From Plut-88900 sp963668115 (lineage in GTDB: Bacteria > Chloroflexota > Dehalococcoidia > Plut-88900), in contig OY764147.1 in the NCBI GenBank assembly GCA_963668115.1, forward strand, positions 1,736,001 to 1,800,000: a stretch of 64,000 nt of DNA, read 5' to 3'. A model generated the notes under the pieces. The model was not told the DNA's origin and did not search any database. It saw nothing but the letters and a program-made list of their open reading frames with translations. Positions 25,025 to 36,900 of the stretch are shown one piece after another (positions within the stretch are counted from its first letter, which is position 1; every line of letters starts with the position of its first letter). Both the position numbers and the translations under genes were made by a program.

Positions 25025-26191
25025 CTAGTCATTGAGGACATCATCAACTAGGGCGTCAATGGCCTCTCGGGTGACGTTGGGCATGGTGATGAGGTGAGCT
25101 ATGTCCCCGAAGGGCGCTATCTGCCACTTGCGGACCACCTCTTCAGATGGCCTAGGGAAGATTACGGTCACGGAGTTCCTGTTCCGCCAAGCGGAGATAC
25201 CGACCTCATTAAAGCGCTCAACGGCGTATTCCGCATTGGCGAGGCTTTCGGCCACCATGCCCTTGAACCCCTCTAGCCCGTGGCGCTGGAACGCGTACCA
25301 GATCATCAGCGGTGCGAATGCACTACGGGAACCGGTCAGGGTGGTGTCCAGGACTCCCACGTATTCGACGGAGCGGGCAATGCGGGAGACGTACTCGCGA
25401 CGCGTTAAGGCTACCCCGCACGGGAGAGGTGCGCCGATCATTTTATGTCCACTTATCGCGACGCTGTCGAAGCCTCTATCGAAGCCGTAGGGCTGCGGGT
25501 CGTCGACGAAGGGGAGGACCATGCCGCTCAGCGCAGCATCGGCGTGAATATAGGAGTTGGTGACTGCGAGGTCGTTCAGTATGCCGCGCACCTTGTCCAC
25601 GTCATCAATGGCGCCCTTCATAGTGGTACCGATGTTAGCCAGGAAGATTACCGGAACGTCCCGGTTAATCCGAATGGTCTCAAACAGGTCATCGTAGTCT
25701 ATCTCTCCATTGGGCTGGCTCTTTATCATTATGTTCCTGGCTTTAAGAAGTCGCAGGATCTTCACGGCGCTGTAGTGGGTGTCCTGGGAGAAGTAGACGA
25801 CACCGTCGGGGAACATCTCTCGGCCTATGAACAGCCCGTACATGTTGCCTTCGGTACCGCCGGAGGTGACGTAGCCCCAAGCCTGGTCCCGAGGGATGTG
25901 CATCATGTCCGAGAAGATGTCGATAACCTCGCGCTCTATGTCGTGGGTGTTGCTGGCGTAGTTGCTATCGTGGAACGGGTCTCCGATGTTGTTGCCGCTG
26001 TATTGCAGAAAGGACAGCAGTTCCCGGTAGTCGAAGTTCTTGTTTGTCGGGTAGCCCAACATCTGCCGGCCCGACTCCTCGAACTTTTTAAGCAACGCGT
26101 CGAGGCGCTCCCGGGCCGACGGCGGCACCATGCTCAATGGCTCTGAGACGGCGTCGCCGGTGTCTGTTCGGCTGCTGGCGGGCGTGTTCAT
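25025..26191 (-). CDS. Histidine-decarboxylase-like PLP enzyme
   Basis: 388 residues from ATG 26191. The motifs LGYPTNKNFDYRELLSFLQY, GNNIGDP, TSGGTEGNMYG, HADAALSGMVLPF and SGHKMIGAPLPCGVAL (Schiff-base Lys) are those of the PLP-type bacterial histidine decarboxylase group (Morganella type) and plant serine decarboxylase relatives. It would release CO2 from histidine or serine. An ACT-domain regulator follows on the same transcript. Substrate assignment is inference. Confidence 0.82.
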   Translation of the reverse strand: MNTPASSRTDTGDAVSEPLSMVPPSARERLDALLKKFEESGRQMLGYPTNKNFDYRELLSFLQYSGNNIGDPFHDSNYASNTHDIEREVIDIFSDMMHIPRDQAWGYVTSGGTEGNMYGLFIGREMFPDGVVYFSQDTHYSAVKILRLLKARNIMIKSQPNGEIDYDDLFETIRINRDVPVIFLANIGTTMKGAIDDVDKVRGILNDLAVTNSYIHADAALSGMVLPFVDDPQPYGFDRGFDSVAISGHKMIGAPLPCGVALTRREYVSRIARSVEYVGVLDTTLTGSRSAFAPLMIWYAFQRHGLEGFKGMVAESLANAEYAVERFNEVGISAWRNRNSVTVIFPRPSEEVVRKWQIAPFGDIAHLITMPNVTREAIDALVDDVLND

Positions 26192-26320
26192 ATTTTCGCA
26201 GTATCTCGGGTGAAAACGGGGATTCAACGGTGCAATTTTACACTACGGATTCGTACAGTTTGGGGCCTACGTTAGTCGAACGAGGTGATTGGTCGGGGGG
26301 CGGCACCGATGACTATGCGG

Positions 26321-26662
26321 TTACTGTTTGAACTCCTCGGCGGGGGGCGAGTAGACATCCACGAAAATCACGGGCTCGTTCCCAAGGATTTCGCCGCCGT
26401 GGGGCACATCGCTCGGGGCGTACCACATGTCTCCGGGGCCGATTTCCTTAACTTCTTCCCCAACGGTGAGTCGCATCCGGCCACTCAGCATGAAGCTGAA
26501 CTGCTCGCGCTCATGAGAGTGGAGGCGGTAGGTTGCGCCGGGCTGGAACTCGGCGCGGATGAGCTGCATGTTCTTGCCGGTCACCACTTTTTCGGCCACC
26601 CCCGGATGTTTGGAAGGCCAGGGGTCCACATCGGCCCAGTTGAAGATTCTCCCCAGGTTCAT
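26321..26662 (-). CDS. Cupin-domain protein
   Basis: 113 residues with one cupin barrel: PGATYRLHSHEREQFSFMLSG (motif 1, HSH and E) and GDMWYAPSDVPHGG (motif 2). The metal ligand set His, His, Glu, His is present. Single-domain cupins of this size are often small enzymes or sensors; no substrate can be named. Lies 47 bp from the GH15 gene on the same strand. Confidence 0.8.
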   Translation of the reverse strand: MNLGRIFNWADVDPWPSKHPGVAEKVVTGKNMQLIRAEFQPGATYRLHSHEREQFSFMLSGRMRLTVGEEVKEIGPGDMWYAPSDVPHGGEILGNEPVIFVDVYSPPAEEFKQ

Positions 26663-26708
26663 TATTGCTCTCCTTTAGCGGTTGCCATTGAAAGACCCCG
26701 GCCGGACC

Positions 26709-28559
26709 TTACCCCTGTTCGCGCCGGCGGATGAGGCGCGTTGGGGTGTCGGCGATGTAGCCGGAGAGGTTCAGCGCCGTGTGAATGAGGCCGATGTGGG
26801 AGTACGCCTGCGGGAAGTTGCCCAACTGGCGGCCGGTAGAGGGGTCGATCATCTCCGCGAAGAGGCCGAGGTGGTTGGAGCAGCGGGTGATGGTCTCATG
26901 GAAGAGGTCAAGGGCATGGTCGGCCTGGCCCGTGTATATCAAGTTGCCCAGCAGCCAGAAGCTCAACAGGGTAAATGCGCCTTCCGGCTGGGCGTCGAGG
27001 CCGTCGTCCGTCTCTTCCGGGATGTAGCGCCAAACCAAGGGCCCCTGGGCCAGCTCCCGCTGTATGGCGTCGAGATTCAGGCGTACACGGGGGTCTTCGG
27101 CGGGGATGAAGCCGAAGAAGGGTATAGCGAGGTTGGAGGCGTCCAGGGCGTCGCTGCCATAGCGCTGCCGGAAGGCCCGCTTTGACTCGCTCCACCCGAG
27201 GTCGAGCACCTCGGACTTGATGACGAAGGCCGTTTGCGCCCAACGCCGGTACTGCCGCCGCTGCTCCACCGCGGCGGCTATGTACGCAGCCGTATCGAGG
27301 GCCGCCCAGCACAGAACCTTCGAATATACGAAGTGCTGTGCCGCTCCGCGCACCTCCCAAACGCCCTGGTCGCGGCTCCGCCAGTTCTCGATGGCCATTT
27401 CGGCCAGGGAGCAGACCAGGTCCCACGCCTCCTCGGGTATCTCCCCATGCAGCACGAGCAGCGAGTGGATCGCTTCGATGACCTCGCCGAATACGTCCAA
27501 CTGGAGGTGGTCGGCGGCGGCGTTGCCGATGCGCACGGGCCTGGAATTTTCGTAGCCGCGGAGGTGATCAAGAACCAGCTCTTCGTGGGACGACGACGGC
27601 GCAATCCCGTACAGGATCTGCGGGGGTCGGCGATTCAACTGGCACTGCTCCAGCAGCCAATGTATATAGTGGTCGGCGCCGTACATGTCTCCGAGGCGGT
27701 AGAGGACGTCGACGGTGAAGCTGGTGTCGCGCAGCCATGAGTAGCGGTAGTCCCAGTTCCGGGACCCGCCGAGGGTCTCGGGAAGGCTGGTGGTCGGGGC
27801 GGCGACGATAGCCCCGGTGCCGCGGTACATCATCAGGTGCAAAACCAGGAATGACCGCACAACCTGCTCACGCCACAGGCCGCCGTAGTGCATACCGGCG
27901 ACGAGGCCCTGCCAGTATCTCCGGGTCAACTCAAACTTCTCCTTGGTGCGGTACCGTTCAAGACTTGCCGACCTCCCGTCGCCGTAGGCGAGCACGAAAA
28001 TTGCCGATTCACCCTGGGCCAGCTTGAACGCACCATTCACGGCGCGGGCGTCGACCGAGAGAGGGACGTTGCTGAGCAGCGTCATGGCCTGCCCGCCGCC
28101 TTGAGTCTCGACCGCTATGCCGTTGCCGTTGCTCCGGAGCAGGCGAAACTCGGGCACAGTGCGGGCGTAGTCGTGCCGGGGTTCAAATTCGCAGCGCATT
28201 TCCACGCTTCCATTGATGCAGGTAACGATGCGGTGAATCTCCGGGGGGTCGGCGGGATTGGTATCGGGTTTGCCGTCCTTGTCTCCGTCCTGAATGGGCA
28301 TAAGGTCCGTCACTTTCACCACGCCCGTAGGGGTCGTGAAAGTGACCTCGAGGATGTTGGTATCCTGCAAGTAGGCCTGTCGGGCGTCCGTGTACGGTCC
28401 GTCGGGGCGGATGCGGAACCGACCGCCGATATCCTGGTCGAGGATTGATGCGAAGACGCTGGGTGAGTCGAACCGGGGAAGGCAGCACCAATCGATGGAG
28501 CCATCGGCGCCGACCAGCGCGGCGGAGGACATGTCGCCTATCAGTCCGTAGTCGTACAT
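26709..28559 (-). CDS. Glycoside hydrolase family 15 (trehalase/glucoamylase-like)
   Basis: 616 residues. The start MYDYGLIGDMSSAALVGADGSIDWCCLPRFDSPSVFA is the bacterial GH15 N-domain; NWDYRYSWLRDTSFTVDVLYRLG and the PEGAFTLLSFWLLGNLIYTGQ end of the (alpha/alpha)6 barrel are diagnostic. In actinobacteria close relatives are trehalases. Here the next gene is trehalose-6-phosphate synthase, which favours a role in trehalose breakdown or glucan trimming. No signal peptide, so cytosolic. Confidence 0.88.
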   Translation of the reverse strand: MYDYGLIGDMSSAALVGADGSIDWCCLPRFDSPSVFASILDQDIGGRFRIRPDGPYTDARQAYLQDTNILEVTFTTPTGVVKVTDLMPIQDGDKDGKPDTNPADPPEIHRIVTCINGSVEMRCEFEPRHDYARTVPEFRLLRSNGNGIAVETQGGGQAMTLLSNVPLSVDARAVNGAFKLAQGESAIFVLAYGDGRSASLERYRTKEKFELTRRYWQGLVAGMHYGGLWREQVVRSFLVLHLMMYRGTGAIVAAPTTSLPETLGGSRNWDYRYSWLRDTSFTVDVLYRLGDMYGADHYIHWLLEQCQLNRRPPQILYGIAPSSSHEELVLDHLRGYENSRPVRIGNAAADHLQLDVFGEVIEAIHSLLVLHGEIPEEAWDLVCSLAEMAIENWRSRDQGVWEVRGAAQHFVYSKVLCWAALDTAAYIAAAVEQRRQYRRWAQTAFVIKSEVLDLGWSESKRAFRQRYGSDALDASNLAIPFFGFIPAEDPRVRLNLDAIQRELAQGPLVWRYIPEETDDGLDAQPEGAFTLLSFWLLGNLIYTGQADHALDLFHETITRCSNHLGLFAEMIDPSTGRQLGNFPQAYSHIGLIHTALNLSGYIADTPTRLIRRREQG

Positions 28560-28685
28560 AGGGCCTCCTCGACGTCACGGGTGTGGGAATTGCACCATTC
28601 TAGCATCCAATGACTACGACTCTTAACACGGGCCTGGGGTGTCCGTGGCGAGTGAGGAAATAGGACTAGCTTTTGCGACGGCGGG

Positions 28686-30119
28686 TTACGCTTCGCGCAG
28701 GGCCGCGAGGAAACTGTAGCACCAGTCGCGTGCGGTGTGAGTGCTTACGTCCTCGAAGAGCGCCTTCCAGCGACGTTGGCGCTCGGGCCCGGGCATGGTC
28801 AGGGCGTCGTAGATGGCGGAAGCGGTCTGCTGGGTGTCGTAGGGGTTGACGATGACTGCCTGCCGCATGGTCTCTGCGGCGCCGCAGAAGCGGGAGAGGA
28901 CCAGGACCCCGGGGTCCGAGGTCTGGGAGGCCACGAACTCCTTGGCGACCAGGTTCATGCCGTCCCGGAGAGGGGTTACGAGGCAGGCGTCGGCCTCCCG
29001 GTAGAGGTGGGCCAGGTCCTGCTGAGAGTAGGAGCTGTGAAGGGGGATAACGGGTCTCCAATTAGGCAATCCGAACCTGCCGTTGATCCTGTCGACCAGG
29101 GAATCGACCCGCTCGCGTTCACGGGCGTATTCCGGGATTGTGACCCGGCTGGGCGCGGTGATCTGGATGAGGGTGACCTTACCGAGGAGTTCCGGGTGGT
29201 CTTCAAACAGCCGCTCAACGGCCAGCAGCCTCTGGTATATCCCCTTTGTATAGTCAAGACGGTCGACCCCGATAAGAAGCTGGCCGTCCCCGGGGAGGTC
29301 ATCCAGCAATCGCTTGACGGGAGTCGGGACCCGACTCAGGGCCATCTCCTTGAAAGCCTGGGCGTCGGCGCCGACGGGGAATGAGCGCACCGTCAGGGTC
29401 CTGCCCTTGCGGCGTACGGTTTCTCCATCGAGTCCCACGCCAAGCTCGTCGCCCAGGGAGCGCAAGAGGTTATGGGCATAGTTTTGGGTCTGAAGGCCGA
29501 TGAGGTCGTAGTCGAAGAGGAGGGCCAGCAGCTTTCGGGCCCAGGGCAGGATGCCGAAGGTCTCGGGTGGGGGGAAGGGGACGTGAAGGAAGAACCCGAC
29601 CTTGCCCGTCCAGCCGAGCTTTCGAAGCTCTCGGCCGAGGGGGAAGAGGTGAAAGTCGTGGACCCAGACCGCGTCGTTGGGGGTTAGCAGGTCCATGAGG
29701 GAGGCGGCGTACTTTCGGTTTACGTCGCGGTACACCCGATAGCTGTCGCGGTAGATGGTCGCCTTGTCGGGGAACCCGTGAAGGACGGGCCAGAGGATGC
29801 GGTTGCAGAAGACGTTGTAGAAGCCATCAACCTCGGCGGGGGTAAGGGAGACGGCGGCGAGACGGATGCCTCCGGCCTCGGTGATTGCAGCGGAGGCGGA
29901 GTCTTCCCGACCGTCCGGGTTTCCGTCCCAGCCCAGCCAGATGCCGCCCACGTCCTCCAGGAAGGGCCTCAGGCAGCTCACGAGGCCACCGACGGGAAGC
30001 CTGCGCCTTTCCTCTACGCTGGAAGGCGCGGACAGGGAAGGCGTCCTGTTAGAGACTAATACTACCCGACCTTCGCCGCCCACGATTCCTCCAACTACCC
30101 GAGTGCCTGACCGGTACAT
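28686..30119 (-). CDS. otsA: Alpha,alpha-trehalose-phosphate synthase (GT20)
   Basis: About 478 residues from ATG 30119 (a TTG 24 codons upstream is possible). VLVSNRTP near the start, WVHDFHLFPLGRELRK, FFLHVPFPPPE, GVDRLDYTKGI and DGMNLVAKEFVASQ are the GT20 signatures, with the UDP-glucose and glucose-6-P sites intact. It makes trehalose-6-phosphate. No otsB phosphatase is adjacent. The GH15 gene lies about 125 bp downstream in the same direction. The known role of the pathway is osmotic and desiccation protection. Confidence 0.92.
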   Translation of the reverse strand: MYRSGTRVVGGIVGGEGRVVLVSNRTPSLSAPSSVEERRRLPVGGLVSCLRPFLEDVGGIWLGWDGNPDGREDSASAAITEAGGIRLAAVSLTPAEVDGFYNVFCNRILWPVLHGFPDKATIYRDSYRVYRDVNRKYAASLMDLLTPNDAVWVHDFHLFPLGRELRKLGWTGKVGFFLHVPFPPPETFGILPWARKLLALLFDYDLIGLQTQNYAHNLLRSLGDELGVGLDGETVRRKGRTLTVRSFPVGADAQAFKEMALSRVPTPVKRLLDDLPGDGQLLIGVDRLDYTKGIYQRLLAVERLFEDHPELLGKVTLIQITAPSRVTIPEYARERERVDSLVDRINGRFGLPNWRPVIPLHSSYSQQDLAHLYREADACLVTPLRDGMNLVAKEFVASQTSDPGVLVLSRFCGAAETMRQAVIVNPYDTQQTASAIYDALTMPGPERQRRWKALFEDVSTHTARDWCYSFLAALREA

Positions 30120-30333
30120 GGCGGCCCCGTTGCGCCGCCGCGGTGCGGGCCTCGGGTCTGATTCTACCCCCAGGCAATGGAAGTTCGCCAACTGCCATGC
30201 GACGCGCAGATTAGCAGGGAAGGCTTTACCGATTTGTTCAAGGCAGGCATCCCCGTGTGTAGAATAGGTCGGGGGTGAGTGGAAGATTATTCCGAATTAT
30301 GATCGGCCCCTATTTCCCACGAAGGACAGGACA

Positions 30334-30837
30334 ATGAGTACGCCTGAAGAGATTGAAGGACGGGTGCGGGCGGCACTGGACGAACTGGGCATCGCTGGAT
30401 GGGAGTGGATCGAGATCGATCCCCGGTACGGCGACACCGCGGACTTCTGCCAGCAGTACGGGTATGACGCCCCTCATTGCGCCAATACGATAATCGTGGC
30501 GAGCAAGCGGGGGCCGGCGGCGTACTGCGCGGGGATCGTGCGGGCGTGCGACCGGCTGGACGTGAACAAGCGGGTGCGCGGGCTGATGGGGGTGTCGCGG
30601 GCGTCGTTTGCTTCGGCAGAGGTGACCCGAGAGGTGACGGGGATGATGATAGGCGGGGTTACGGCGCTGGCCCTGCCGCAGGACCTGCCAATTTACGCCG
30701 ACGCGCGCTTACTGGAGATGGACTACGTCATCCTTGGGGCGGGCAGCCGGTCCGCGAAGCTGAAAATGGCGCCGCGGGAGCTGGAAAAACTGCCGGGGCT
30801 GGAGTTCATCGAGGGACTGTCGATATCCGTCGGGTGA
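30334..30837 (+). CDS. YbaK/ProX-type aminoacyl-tRNA deacylase domain protein
   Basis: 167 residues with the YbaK fold: HCANTIIVASKRGPAAYCAGIVRACDRLDVNK carries the conserved Lys, and GGVTALALPQDLPIYADARLLEMDYVILGAGSRSAKLKM matches the C-terminal part. The family hydrolyses mischarged aminoacyl-tRNAs in trans. Standalone gene, convergent with the surface protein gene. Confidence 0.82.
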   Translation: MSTPEEIEGRVRAALDELGIAGWEWIEIDPRYGDTADFCQQYGYDAPHCANTIIVASKRGPAAYCAGIVRACDRLDVNKRVRGLMGVSRASFASAEVTREVTGMMIGGVTALALPQDLPIYADARLLEMDYVILGAGSRSAKLKMAPRELEKLPGLEFIEGLSISVG

Positions 30838-30988
30838 GGGGAGGGGGTCTCATCGCCCGAGCCGTTGCCAGGGTTTAAGGGGTGTTGGCGGATGGGACGA
30901 AGAACAACCTGTAAATCAGGACCTCCCACCCTAAAGTTTCCTTCAGTATGCACTTGACTCATTGTCTATCGACTCCTTTTTATCTTCT

Positions 30989-33900
30989 TTATGCCCCGAC
31001 TGCGCTCCCGGCCCGCTTCCTCCGTCGGCGGAGGAAGAAGACTATGAACAGGGGCAGGGCTATCAGCCCCGACACCACCGCCATCACCAGGCCCGCCAAG
31101 GGCATTGCCGATCCTTCGTCGTCGATGGGGGTTGTCATCGAGGGCGGATCGCCCTCCATCCAGAGTATTCCGCCCTGGCCGTCGTCCAGCGAGCGGAAGG
31201 GCAGGTCCATCCGGCCCAGCGAGTTCCGGCTCCCGTCCTCTTCTCCCGTGCTGATGTCGTACAGCATGGACGGGCCTACCGTCGGGGTGGCCGTGGGCAC
31301 AGGCGTGGACGTAGGCATTGGGGTGGCCGTCGGCATAGGTGTCGGGGTGGGAGTGGGCGGCTGTCCGCCCGTGGGCACGAACGCCGGAGTGGCCGTCGGA
31401 ACCGGCGCGGGTGTCGCCGTGGGCGCCGGTGTCGACGTCGGCACGGGCCTCGGGGTGGCGGTGGGTACGGGCGTGGCCGTAGGAACCAGTACGGGTCTCG
31501 CTGTGGGCACCGGTGTTGCCGTAGGCACGGGTGTCGCCGTGGGAACCGGGGTGGCCGTGGGCACGGGTGTCGGCGTAGGAGTGGGTGCCGGCGTGGCCGG
31601 CGGGGAGTTAGTCGGGGGCGACGGATTGCGGTATATCTGCGTTGTGTACAGCGTCCCTATCGCCGACCACGCCCCGTATCCCTCACCGTTGTCCGCCATC
31701 ACTTCGACCTCGTAGGCCGTGCCCGGTTTCAGGGATGAGTTGGGGTCGTTGGGATTCGTGCTGTCAACATCCAGCAGCGCCTCGTTGGTTTTGACCGTCC
31801 AGGCATTGAGGCCCCGGTTCGTCCCCTTCTCCCAGTAACGGATCCAGTACTCTTTGATCGGCGGCTTGCCGGTTCCGTCCGGGGCCGTCCAGGTGGCCGT
31901 GATGGTCGTGGTGGTGGCGGTCTTGGCCGTGGGAGTCCCGGGCTTGCCCATCGGCTCGTTCACGTCCGTCACGTTTATCGTCACCGACACCGTGTGATCT
32001 ACCTCAGTGTCCGCATTCCCCTCCGAGTTCTTCTTGTCACTGACGCTTACAGTGACGCTGTAGCTTGTCTTCGCCTCGTAGTTCGGGCTGGTGCCGTCCG
32101 CGAGGGTTATCTGGCCCGTCGAGCCGTCTATCTCGAACTTGTCCGCGTCGGTACCCGACATGGTGTAGTAAAGCGTAGTGGTGTCCGGGTCCGTAGCCGA
32201 TACCGCCGTCCCGACGTTCGACCCGCCGCTGGAGTTCTCGGCGATGCTGCGGGTCGGGCTGGCGGGCAGTTTGGGGTCGACGTTCGGCAAGGACCCGATC
32301 GACGACCAGCCGCTAGTGCCCTCGTCGTTCGTGGCCCGCACTTGCACGTTGTAGTTGACGCCTCCCACCTGGCCCGTGATGGCCGTCGAGGTGCCGGTGC
32401 CCGTGAACGAGTGGGACTTCCAGGTTGAATCGCCCTTCTTCTGGTACTGCACGTCGTAGTCCGTTATCGCGGGCTTGCCCGTCATGTCGGGCGCAGTCCA
32501 CGACACGTGCAGCGCGGTGTTGTCCGAGTTGCCCGTCGAAGTTACCGTCGGGGCGGCGGGCCGGGCCGGGGGCTCGTTCACGTCCGTGACGTTGATGGTC
32601 ACGGGCACGATGTAGTCGCCCGGGTTGTTGGGCGCAAGGCTCAGGCTCTGCGCCTGCACACCGCCTGCCGTCGCCGTAACCGTCACTATCACGCTATACG
32701 AGGTAGTTCCAGACTCATAGTCCAGGCCCGACTTCACCTTTATCTGCCCGGTGGACGATTCAATCGTGAAGCTCGAAGCGTCCGTCCCGCTCAGGTTGTG
32801 CGCAAGATCGTAGTTGTCCGGGTTCGACGTGGCCGTGACGGGCTTGCCGATCTTGGACCCGACCGCCGAGTTCTCATCCACCGACAGCGTTATCCCGTCC
32901 GCTTTGGTTATCACGCTGCCCGTCCCCCACGCCCCGTCACCCTCGTCATTCACCGCACGCACCTGCACCTCGTAGCTCTTGCCCGCGGTCAGGCCCGACA
33001 GCGTCTTGCTAGTGCCCGTTCCCGAGAAGTTCGTGTCCGTCCAGTTTTTAGCCCCGTGCTGGCGGTACTGTACGTCGTAGCCCGTTATGTCGGGTTTCCC
33101 CGTATTCGTCGGTGCAGTCCACGATACGTCTATCTTGGTCGTCGGAGTCGTGGTGTTGAGTGCCACTGTCACCGAAGGCGCGGCAGGCGGCTCCAGCACG
33201 TCGTTTACCTGGATTATCACCGTGATGTCGTACTCCAGCGTTGTGCTGCCCTGCTTCGCGGCGTCAATCTCCACTGTCACGTCGTAGTGGTCCTTGGCCT
33301 CGAAGTCCAGGCTGGTTCCGTTGGCCAGCGTTATCTCGCCGCTGTCCTCGTCTATGTCGAACTTGCTCGCATCCGTCCCGCTCAGCGTGTGCGCCTTGTC
33401 GTAGCTGCTGTCGACGGTCTTGGTTACCGTGTCCACCACGGCGTTGGCGGCGGAGTTCTCGTTGATAGTCAGGGTCTTCGAGTCCGCGTTGGTAGTCGCG
33501 TGGCCCGGGTTTGACCACCCGCTGTTGCCTTCGTCGTTTATGGCCTTCACCTGCACCTCGTAGTGCTCGTTCTCGGTGAGGCCCGTGATGGTGGTGGAGG
33601 TGCCCGTGCCGGTGAAGGAGTGGCTTGTCCAGGTCGGCGAGTGCGCCGCCCGGTACTGCACGTCGTAGTCGCTGAGGGCGGGCTTGCCGGTCATGGTGGG
33701 GGCAGTCCACGACACGTCCAGCTTGGTCTTGGGGGTGGTGGAGTTGGGGGTCACCGTCGGGGTGGAAATGGTGGGCGGCTCGTTCACGTCCGTCACGCTT
33801 ATCGTGACCGGCATGGTGTAGTCGCCGGGCGCGTTGGGGTCGAGGGACTGGGCGTTAGCGCCGCCCTGCGCCTTCAAGGCCACCGTTACGATTACGTCCA

Positions 33901-36900
33901 CGCTGTACGAAGACTTGGCTTCGTAGTTGGGGATGTTGCCCGACTTGACCTTTATCTGCCCGGAACTGCTATCAATGTCGAAGCTGTCCTTGTCCGTTCC
34001 GCTCAGGCTGTGCGTGTAGGTGTAATCGCTGTTTGCGTTTGGCGTTACCGGGGCTCCAATGGCAGTCCCCACCGCCGAGTTCTCGGCGATGCTCCGGGTG
34101 TACGCCTGTTGTCCACCGGCCACGGTTATCGCCGTCCCTGAGTCCGACCAATCCCCGGTTCCCTCGTCATTGGTAGCCCGCACCTGCACTTCATAGCTCT
34201 TGCCGGAATCCAGGCTGTCGAGTTCGGTACTGGTTCCCGTTCCCGTGAAGGATGCGTCCGTCCAGTTTTTAGCCCCGTGCTGACGATACTGCACATCGTA
34301 ATCGCTGATGGCAGGCTTACCGGTCATAGTGGGGGCCGTCCACGACACGTCCAGCTTATTGGTGGGTGAGGCGGTGTTGACCGACACCGTAGGCGCGGAC
34401 GGCTTGCCCGGAGGCTCGTTCACGTCCGTCACGTTGATGGTGACCGCGATGGTGTCGTCAGCCGTGGTGTCCGCGGTGCCGCTGGCGTTCTTTCCATCCG
34501 TGACGTTGACCGTCACCGTGTAGGAGGTCTCGTCTTCGTAGTCCAGGGCCGACTTGGTCTTGATCTGCCCCGTGGACGAGTCAATTGTGAAGTCGCTGGC
34601 ATCCGTTCCGGTCAGCGAGTAGGTGAGCGTGTTGAACTTCGCTACGCCGTCCGGGTCCGTCGCCGTCACCACCGCGCCGATGCTTGTGTTGGCCGCCGAG
34701 TTCTCGGCGATGCCCCGCGTAGCCGTGTCGTCGGCGAAGGTCGGCGGCTCATTCACGTCCGTCACGTTGATGGTCACCGGGACGATGTAGTCGCCCGGCG
34801 CATTCGGGTCCAACGACTGCGCGTTGGCCCCTTGCGTCTTCGCCGCCGCCGTCACCGTGACCGTCACGCTGTAGCTTGTCGTGGTCTCGTAGTCCAGCGA
34901 CGTGCCAGTCTTCACCGTGATCTGCCCCGTCGTCGAGCCTATTTCAAACTTGCTCGCATCCGTCCCGCTCAGAGCGTGGGTGTAGGTGTAGGTGGTGTTG
35001 GTGCTGACCGCCGTCACCGCCGCCCCGACATTCGTACCCGACGCCGAGTTCTCCGCCACGCTCCGACTCACGCTTGCGGCCGTGGTTATCGCCGTCCCCG
35101 AGTCGGACCACGCCCCGTTCCCCTCCGCGTTCACGGCGCGCACCTGCACATCGTAGGTCTTACCCGACGTAAGTCCCGTCAATGTTGTGGAAGTGCCCGT
35201 TCCCGTGAAGCTGTGGCTGCTCCAGGTGGACGTTCCGGTCTGCCGGTACTGTACGTCGTAGTCGCTGACGGCAGGCTTACCCGTCATGGTGGGGGCCGTC
35301 CACGACACGTCGATTTTGCTGGTCGGCGTGGTGGAGTTGACGGCCACCGTGGGCGTACCCATCTTCGGCGGAGGCTCATTCACGTCCGACACGTTGATGG
35401 TCACCGGCACGATGTAGCTGCCCGGCGCATTGGGGTCCACCGACTGCGCGTTGGCCCCCTGCGTCTTCGCCGCCGCAGTCACCGTGACCGTCACGCTGTA
35501 GCTCGTCTTGGCCTCGTAGTTTAGCGTAGTTCCCGACTTCACCGTGATCTGCCCCGTCGTCGAGCTTATCTCAAACTTGCTGGCATCCGTACCGCTCAGC
35601 GCGTGGGTGTAGGTGTAGGTGGTATTGGTGGACTTCGCCGTCACCGCCGCCCCGACATTCGTGTCCGCCGCCGAGTTCTCGGCTATGCTCCGCGTCACCG
35701 CGTTCGCATCCGTTATCGCCGTCCTCGTGTCCGACCACGGCCCGTCGCCCTCGTGGTTCCCGGCCCGCACCTGCACCTCGTACGTCTTGCCCGAGGTAAG
35801 GCCGGTTATGGTCGCGCTGGTCGTCGTGCTGGTATTGCTGGCGTTCCACTCCGTCCAGTCGGTAGCACCGGCGAGACGGTACTGCACATCGTAGTCGTCC
35901 ACGGCGGGCTTCCCGCTCATCTCCGTAGTCGTCGGCGCAGTCCACGACACGTCAATCTTGGTGCTCGGCGTCGTCGAGTTGGCGCTTACCGTAGGCGCAG
36001 ACAGCTTCGGCGGCGGCTCGTTCACGTCCGTGACGTTGATGGTGACCGTAGTGGTGTCGTCCACCACGTCGTCGGCGGTGTCGTCGCTGGCCTTCTTGTC
36101 CTTGACGCTCAGGGTCAGGGTGTAGGAGGACGTGGTCTCGTAGTCCAGCCCCTTGGCCACGTCGATGGTCCCGTTGTACTGGCCCAGGCTGAAGTCGCTG
36201 GCGCCCGTGCCGGTCATCGAGTACCACAGCGCGTCATTGTCATCGTCGTCGGCGGCTACCTTGCCAACGTCGTCCCCGACCCCGGCGTTCTCCGCTATGG
36301 ACAGGGTATAGCTGTCGTTCTCGAACTCCGGCTCGGTCTGGTCGTGGGTCTTCACCTCGTCGGTGTCCGACCACGCCCCGTCGCCCTCGTCGTTGGCGGC
36401 GCGCATCTGCACCTGGTAATCGGTCTTGTAGGTGAGGCCGGTGATAGCGTAGTACTTCAGGGCCTTGCCCAGGTCGTCCACCTGCGTCCAGGTGCTGTCG
36501 CTCTTCTTCTTGTAGCGCAGGTCGAAGTGGGTGATGGCCGGCTTGCCCGTCATCGTCGGAGCCTGCCAGGACACCGCTATCTGGTACTTGGGGGCGCTGG
36601 CCTGCTGGGACGCCGTCGGGTCGAACTTGGGCGGAGGCTCGTTCACGTCCGTCACGTTGATGGTCACCGTTATGGTGTCGTCGACCACGGTGTCCGCCGT
36701 GCCGCTGCTGTCCTTCAGGTCGCTGACGCCCACGGTCACGGAGTAGGAGGTGGTGGACGATTCGAAGTCCAGCGTGGTGCCGGAGCCGACCTTTATCTGG
36801 CCCGTGGCGCTGTCGATGCTGAAAGAGGAGGCGTCGGTGCCGCTCAGCGAGTAGGTCAGGGTGTCGCTCTCGGTGTCCGTGGCAGTGACCACTGCGCCGA

